DNA from: an uncultured Candidatus Saccharibacteria bacterium
GTDB lineage: Bacteria; Patescibacteria; Saccharimonadia; Saccharimonadales; UBA6022
Assembly: GCA_946886125.1 (NCBI GenBank)
Contig: CAMPHY010000020.1
Span: forward strand, 1-11,865
Direction of reading: 5' to 3'
Length of the DNA stretch: 11,865 nt
Shown here: piece by piece, positions 7,986 through 11,865 of the stretch
Layout: every line of letters begins with the position of its first letter
Numbering within the stretch: the stretch's first letter is position 1
Notes under the pieces: generated by a model
Seen by the model: the letters and a program-made list of their open reading frames with translations, nothing else
Database searches by the model: none
What the model was told of the DNA's origin: nothing
Translations under genes and position numbers: made by a program

Positions 7986-9626
7986 TTACGCCGAACCCAC
8001 CTGGACGACATCGCCACCCAGAGCGTCGCGGAAGTACCCATCGTGACTGACGTACAGTACTGCACCCGAGTACTTTGCCAGGGCAGTTTCAAGCTCCTCG
8101 ATACTTGGAAGATCAAGGTGATTAGTCGGCTCGTCAAGAATCAATAACTGCGGATCATTAGCAAGCATGGCAATTACCTGGAATCGAGCTTTTTGGCCAC
8201 CACTGAGTTTTGCTAGCGGCACATGGCCATCGCCCTCATTAAATAAATAGTCGCTCATGAGACTACGAATTTTTGTGGTTGTAATTGATAGATTACGGTC
8301 GAGATACATTTTCTCAATCGCATCATGGAGCGTCAAGTTGAAGTATGTGGGCGAAACTTCTTGCTCATAGACCCCAATCCGAACCTGGCGATCAAGCGTG
8401 ATCTCACCCTTGAATGTCTTCGGCCCTTCGATGCCAAGTAGCGCCTTAATCAATGTCGTCTTACCGGCCCCGTTACGGCCGCGAATCTCCATGGCTTCGC
8501 CTTCGCGTAGATCAATATTAACCCCAGAAAAGAGGGCAGTGTCGCCATACCCCAAACTTAGCTCTTTTGCGCTCACCAATATGTGCTTTGAGCGGGATTC
8601 ATCAGCCTTCATATTCATACGAATATTCTTTGATTTAAATTTATCGTACTGAGCAGCAACTTTATAATTTAGTGCTTGAGCCGACTCTTTATCAATCCAG
8701 AACGTTGGTTTTTCTTTGGCTTGGAGCTCGGCCAGCTCTTTACGGCTGGTTTCCTCTAGGCGCTTAAATTTCTGAATCGTGCCAGGATTACGTGATTTTT
8801 CTTTGAGCCGTTGGTAGTCAATTACTTTAGCTTTTAAATTCACAATCCGCTTTTCGATCATTTCAAAATCATTCATTTGCGTACCGGTCGAAACAGCATT
8901 TTGCTTTAAATAAGCATCGTAGTTACCTTTGTAACTCACACTGTCGCCGTCTTTTAGCTCAATAATACGATCAACTTCATGTAAAACATCACGATCATGC
9001 GTAATCACCAACATGGCTTCACGAGCGGTTTTCATCCACTCAACAAATTGATTCTTCGCTACATAGTCCATATGGTTAGTCGGCTCGTCAACAAGAGCTA
9101 AATGCGCATCAGAGTGCATAATTTTCACCACCTCAACAAGTCTTTTTTGCCCACCGGATAGGGTAGAAAACTGACGATGCGCAACGCCTGGCAGTTGAAA
9201 ATTATCAAGTTCACGTTCTATCTGCTCTTCAATTTGATAAAAACCTTTATCATCAAAGCGCATAAGGGCTTGCGTATATTCGTCAATTTTTTTCATATCG
9301 TCACCCATAGTAGCAGGATAAGTTTCAATAATATGACTCAAATCGGCATACTCGGGCAGTCCAGATAGAACATACTGCAATACGGTAATATCACCTTCGT
9401 CGTGGTGCTCCTGCTTCGTAGCGACGACCACTGTACCACGCTTAAAGATCACCTCGCCGCTAAAATCGACATCGGTACCGGCTAGAATACCGAAGAGAGT
9501 CGACTTACCTACACCATTACGGCCGATAACACCCACTTTTTCGCCATCATCAATGGAAAACTTAATTCCACTCATTAGCACCTTGGGACCAAAACTTTTT
9601 TCCGTAACGGTAATATCAGCAATCAT
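7986..9626 (-). CDS. ABC-F family ATPase (ribosome-associated, no membrane domain)
   Basis: The protein has 546 residues and two ABC ATPase domains in one chain with no membrane segments. Domain 1 has the P-loop GRNGVGKS (35-42), signature LSGGQ (156-160) and Walker B LALVDEPTNHMD (176-187). A charged, helical linker follows (about 245-335) with NPGTIQKFKRLEE (280-292), the position of the P-site tRNA-interaction motif in ABC-F proteins. Domain 2 has GRNGAGKT (383-390), LSGGQ (474-478) and LLILDEPTNHLD (494-505). Both catalytic glutamates (E181, E499) are intact. Known ABC-F proteins bind the ribosomal E site and help stalled or antibiotic-bound ribosomes. Which subtype this is cannot be decided here. 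The frame stays open 33 codons further upstream, but the homology begins at M1 (MIADITVTEKSFG). A longer form would cross the divergent promoter and overlap the hydrolase gene, so I start at 9626. Confidence 0.9.
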   Translation of the reverse strand: MIADITVTEKSFGPKVLMSGIKFSIDDGEKVGVIGRNGVGKSTLFGILAGTDVDFSGEVIFKRGTVVVATKQEHHDEGDITVLQYVLSGLPEYADLSHIIETYPATMGDDMKKIDEYTQALMRFDDKGFYQIEEQIERELDNFQLPGVAHRQFSTLSGGQKRLVEVVKIMHSDAHLALVDEPTNHMDYVAKNQFVEWMKTAREAMLVITHDRDVLHEVDRIIELKDGDSVSYKGNYDAYLKQNAVSTGTQMNDFEMIEKRIVNLKAKVIDYQRLKEKSRNPGTIQKFKRLEETSRKELAELQAKEKPTFWIDKESAQALNYKVAAQYDKFKSKNIRMNMKADESRSKHILVSAKELSLGYGDTALFSGVNIDLREGEAMEIRGRNGAGKTTLIKALLGIEGPKTFKGEITLDRQVRIGVYEQEVSPTYFNLTLHDAIEKMYLDRNLSITTTKIRSLMSDYLFNEGDGHVPLAKLSGGQKARFQVIAMLANDPQLLILDEPTNHLDLPSIEELETALAKYSGAVLYVSHDGYFRDALGGDVVQVGSA

Positions 9627-9710
9627 TCCTACTAGTGTAACAGAGAAAGGTACACGGTGGTGATATGTTGAACTGAATCGTCTGTTGTATCGTATACTAG
9701 TAGTTAGTCT
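9627..9710. promoter_or_regulatory. Divergent promoter region for the ABC-F (-) and hydrolase (+) genes
   Basis: This 84-bp gap carries a -10 for each side. On +, TTGAAC (9668-9673) and TATACT (9693-9698) are 19 bp apart, and transcription would start about 5 bases before the ATG at 9711. On -, TACACT (9639-9634) ends 7 bp before the ATG at 9626, so transcription would start at the codon itself. AGGA directly abuts that ATG, too close for a normal Shine-Dalgarno. The + strand promoter is the clearer of the two. Confidence 0.55.
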
Positions 9711-10571
9711 ATGGCCTCTTCGCATACATTCATATTCAATAAAAGCTCAGTTCAATTCTGGGAGTACGGTGATGCCTCACAACCTCTACTTGTCATGATC
9801 CACGGCTTCCGTGGGACACATCATGGGCTGCAACGTATTATCGATCAGCTGCCCGGGTATCACATTATCGTGCCTGATTTACCAGGCTTTGGTGCCAGTG
9901 AAGCATTTTTGGAAGGTGAGCATTCGCTTACGCAGTACGTTGCTTTTTTAAAAGCTTTTCTGGAACATCTTAATCCAAACCAACCGCTTGTGTTAGTAGG
10001 ACATTCATTTGGAAGTATTATTACAAGCCATTATGCCGCTCTGTCTCCCGCGAGCATCCATCAGCTTGTACTCATAAATCCCATTGGCGCACCGGCCCTC
10101 GAAGGTCCGAAAGCTGTCATGACGCGACTCGCAATATTCTATTACTGGCTCGGGCGCCAGCTTCCAGCTCATGCTAGCCATTGGTGGTTATCTGCACCGC
10201 CAATCGTAAAAATTATGAGTGTCGCAATGGCAAAATCAAAAGATGCCTCTATGCGCCGCTATATTCATCAACAGCACTTAACTCACTTTAGCTCGTTTGC
10301 CAGCCCCCAAGTAGTTGCCGAGGCATTTCGCACATCGGTCAGCCAAGACGTACGTCAGGTCGCACAAAAAATCACGACACCCACACTTCTCATTGCTGGA
10401 GAGCAAGACGATATTACACCCCTCAGCAAGCAACGCGAGCTAGTCGCAGCTATGCCAAATGCCGTGTTAAAGGTGATTCCCAGCGTTGGACATCTTATTC
10501 ACTATGAAACCGCGGAAGAAGCGGCTCAGCTGATTGTCGATTTTATTGGCGCGCCGATAACACGCTCATAG
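9711..10571 (+). CDS. Alpha/beta-fold hydrolase
   Basis: The 286-residue protein has the alpha/beta hydrolase core. The oxyanion-hole segment is HGFRG (31-35). The nucleophile elbow is GHSFGS with S99. The acid is D233 in GEQDDITP, and the base is H261 in VGHLIHYE. The segment VPDLPGFGAS (54-63) is also typical of the fold. A variable lid spans roughly residues 130-200 and is rich in aromatic and basic residues. There is no signal peptide or membrane anchor, so it is likely cytoplasmic. The substrate is not predictable; esterase, lipase-like or C-C hydrolase activity are all possible. Transcription probably starts about 5 bases before the ATG, with no Shine-Dalgarno. The last 46 bp overlap the 3' end of the glycosyltransferase gene on the opposite strand, and no terminator follows. 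Confidence 0.88.
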   Translation: MASSHTFIFNKSSVQFWEYGDASQPLLVMIHGFRGTHHGLQRIIDQLPGYHIIVPDLPGFGASEAFLEGEHSLTQYVAFLKAFLEHLNPNQPLVLVGHSFGSIITSHYAALSPASIHQLVLINPIGAPALEGPKAVMTRLAIFYYWLGRQLPAHASHWWLSAPPIVKIMSVAMAKSKDASMRRYIHQQHLTHFSSFASPQVVAEAFRTSVSQDVRQVAQKITTPTLLIAGEQDDITPLSKQRELVAAMPNAVLKVIPSVGHLIHYETAEEAAQLIVDFIGAPITRS

Positions 10572-11707
10572 ATTTCTTCAAATTGATCAAGCGTATACTC
10601 AAGGTCGTGTTCAGAGGCGATAGCGAGGCTCCCTTTACTAAACTTAGTACGCTTCTTGGCATCGGTCAAAATAGCATCAAGTCCAGCTGCAATTTGTTCG
10701 TCATTATCTTTTTCACACAAATAGCCATTTGTATCGGTCTGACACAATTCTCGTAATGCACCAGCGTCAACGGCAACAACTGGCTGGCCACTAGCCATTG
10801 CTTCAAGCGTAGCGATACTTTGCAGCTCAGCCGGTGAAGGCATACAGTACACTGTGCCTACTTGGTGTAACTGAATAATCTCTTCGTCAGAAACGCGACC
10901 AGTAAAGGTAACGTGCTGCACAATAGAAAGCTCACGCGCAAGATGATGCAAGTTATCAGCATCAGTACCATCACCAACAATTAGTAAGTGAGCATTGGTG
11001 TTCTTATATATCTTACTGAACGCACGCAGGAGCACTGATATATGCTTTTCAGCATCGAGACGTCCAATATAACTCACAATTGGTCGATCAGTCGGTAAAT
11101 GAAATTTTTTATATAATTCGCTCGGTGCTTTGCCGGGTTGAAACTTACTCAGGTCGATACCATTAGATACTGCCTGCATAGGGTTTGGCATATCGACATT
11201 GAACATATCAATAGCCGATTGCGTCGGCATCGTTACGCAATCCGATTTCGAGTGGAAGCGGCGGCCATACTCACGCAGCATATAGTTAATTGGTCGAGCA
11301 ATTGGTGCAAGCAGCTTCAGGTTATCCATAAGATTTTCCGGCATTGCATGATTAGTACTTACGACAGGAATGTCATACTTAATCCCATACCGCATCGCGG
11401 CCTGGCCAATCCACATCAACATTTGAATATGAATAACGTCAGGCTGAAATTCTTCAATTACTTTCTTAACTTCTCGTTGTGGCGTGAGCGAAATACGGAA
11501 GTTTTGATAAAACGGAAAGGGGACTGATATAGTGCGAGCAATGGGATAATTACCATCGATTTGCTTTGAACGTTTTCCTGTTTGACTTGGAGCAATGACG
11601 AGCACTTCATGACCACGAGCCGCAAGCCCTTGGGCAAGCGTGCGACTAAAAGTGGCAACACCGTTAATTGTCGGCCAGTGCAAGTCCGACGCAATTAGAA
11701 TTTTCAT
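10526..11707 (-). CDS. GT4-family glycosyltransferase (GT-B fold), possibly glycolipid-forming
   Basis: The 393-residue protein is a retaining GT-B glycosyltransferase. The N-terminal acceptor domain has ASDLHWPTINGVATF (6-20) with the Gly-rich loop, and PDVIHIQ (89-95). The donor domain begins near SNGID (181-185) and includes YIGRLDAEKHISVLLRAF (213-230) and VGDGTD. The sugar-nucleotide motif is E294-x7-E302 in SPAELQSIATLEAMASGQPVV. This layout is that of GT4 enzymes such as the diacylglycerol glucosyltransferases and PimB-like mannosyltransferases. A membrane-associated cytoplasmic enzyme adding sugar to a lipid is a reasonable but unproven reading. There is no transmembrane helix. The -10 box TACAAT lies 9 bp before the ATG with no Shine-Dalgarno. 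The stop is TGA, inside the hydrolase gene. Confidence 0.88.
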   Translation of the reverse strand: MKILIASDLHWPTINGVATFSRTLAQGLAARGHEVLVIAPSQTGKRSKQIDGNYPIARTISVPFPFYQNFRISLTPQREVKKVIEEFQPDVIHIQMLMWIGQAAMRYGIKYDIPVVSTNHAMPENLMDNLKLLAPIARPINYMLREYGRRFHSKSDCVTMPTQSAIDMFNVDMPNPMQAVSNGIDLSKFQPGKAPSELYKKFHLPTDRPIVSYIGRLDAEKHISVLLRAFSKIYKNTNAHLLIVGDGTDADNLHHLARELSIVQHVTFTGRVSDEEIIQLHQVGTVYCMPSPAELQSIATLEAMASGQPVVAVDAGALRELCQTDTNGYLCEKDNDEQIAAGLDAILTDAKKRTKFSKGSLAIASEHDLEYTLDQFEEIYERVIGAPIKSTIS

Positions 11708-11716
11708 ATGTCTTTT

Positions 11717-11722
11717 ATTGTA
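11717..11722 (-). promoter_or_regulatory. -10 box of the glycosyltransferase promoter, near-leaderless
   Basis: TACAAT on the minus strand ends 9 bp before the ATG at 11707, giving a leader of about 3 bases. The best -35 candidate, CTGCAA (11746-11741) at 18 bp, is weak. Confidence 0.5.
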
Positions 11723-11740
11723 CCATGCTCATGTCACGGC

Positions 11741-11767
11741 TTGCAGCACAAAGGCGATCGGTATACT
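11741..11767 (+). promoter_or_regulatory. Promoter of the gene at the right edge
   Basis: TATACT (11762-11767), within TATACTATA (11762-11770), lies 32 bp before the ATG at 11800. TTGCAG (11741-11746) is a possible -35 but only 15 bp away. AAGGTG (11783-11788) is a fair Shine-Dalgarno 11 bases before the ATG. Confidence 0.4.
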
Positions 11768-11799
11768 ATAAACTTACCAGTCAAGGTGCAATCTGAATC

Positions 11800-11865
11800 A
11801 TGAAAAATATTATTGAATCAGTCGAACAATTACCATTTGTTGAGTCTGCTGAAACAAAGAAACCT
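11800..11865 (+). CDS. N-terminal fragment of an unidentified protein (3' end outside window)
   Basis: An ATG at 11800 opens a frame of 22 codons that runs to the window edge without a stop (starts MKNIIESVEQLPFVESAE). It follows a plausible -10 box and an AAGGTG ribosome binding site. The visible part is acidic with no signal peptide or motif, and I do not recognise it. It diverges from the glycosyltransferase gene with 92 bp between the starts. Confidence 0.55.
   Translation, partial: MKNIIESVEQLPFVESAETKKP

Noticed and set aside
9627..9725. A 33-residue N-terminal extension of the ABC-F gene up to an ATG at 9725
   Set aside because: It lacks family similarity, is Arg/Tyr-rich, crosses the divergent promoter region and overlaps the hydrolase start. 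The family N-terminus begins at 9626.
10543..10560. GGCGCGCC-centred palindrome as a terminator for the hydrolase or glycosyltransferase gene
   Set aside because: It has no adequate loop and no T-tract follows on either strand. It lies inside both coding regions.
11138..11527. 129-codon plus-strand open frame inside the glycosyltransferase gene
   Set aside because: It lies antisense to conserved GT4 motifs and its product is low-complexity and motif-free.

Overview
The window looks like a piece of a Candidate Phyla Radiation chromosome, most likely Saccharibacteria (TM7). This is an inference. It rests on the style of the type IV pilin (a very short leader, then a mature N-terminus that continues into an AFNGIQGRARDSQR-type segment I associate with this group), on compact small-gene architecture, and on an F-type ATP synthase with no respiratory genes nearby. 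Two genes (atpB and the glycosyltransferase) end in TGA and no long gene contains in-frame TGA, so UGA appears to be a stop. That argues against the SR1/Gracilibacteria code.

Layout from left to right: the tail of an unidentified gene (+, ends at 121); a type IV pilin-like gene (+, 184-759); a bidirectional terminator (774-807); then on the minus strand a complete nine-gene ATP synthase operon, transcribed from about 7334 down to 820 in the canonical order atpI-like, atpB(a), atpE(c), atpF(b), atpH(delta), atpA(alpha), atpG(gamma), atpD(beta), atpC(epsilon). A 43-bp divergent promoter region separates it from a small zinc-ribbon-like protein (+, 7378-7596) and a glutaredoxin (+, 7651-7929). 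A second bidirectional terminator (7943-7975) separates glutaredoxin from a convergent ABC-F ATPase gene (-, 7986-9626). Across an 84-bp divergent promoter region lies an alpha/beta hydrolase (+, 9711-10571), whose 3' end overlaps tail-to-tail by 46 bp with a GT4-family glycosyltransferase (-, 10526-11707). The window ends with the first 22 codons of another + strand gene (11800 onward).

How the genes work together: the ATP synthase genes encode all eight F1Fo subunits plus an AtpI/AtpZ-like membrane factor. In a fermentative, host-dependent cell this enzyme may well run as an ATP-driven proton pump, but the sequence cannot show direction. The pilin, the lipid- or glycan-directed glycosyltransferase and the hydrolase would act at or near the cell surface. 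Glutaredoxin and ABC-F are general redox and ribosome-associated functions.

No CRISPR array, mobile element, tRNA or rRNA was seen, and no gene-free stretch exceeds about 100 bp. I found no convincing new multi-gene system. The most notable signals are in expression architecture. Genes that begin a transcription unit often have a -10 box right before the ATG, suggesting leaderless mRNAs, while operon-internal genes carry Shine-Dalgarno sites. Perfect hairpins with A and T tracts on both sides serve as shared terminators for convergent genes. The ATP synthase delta subunit is also unusually short.
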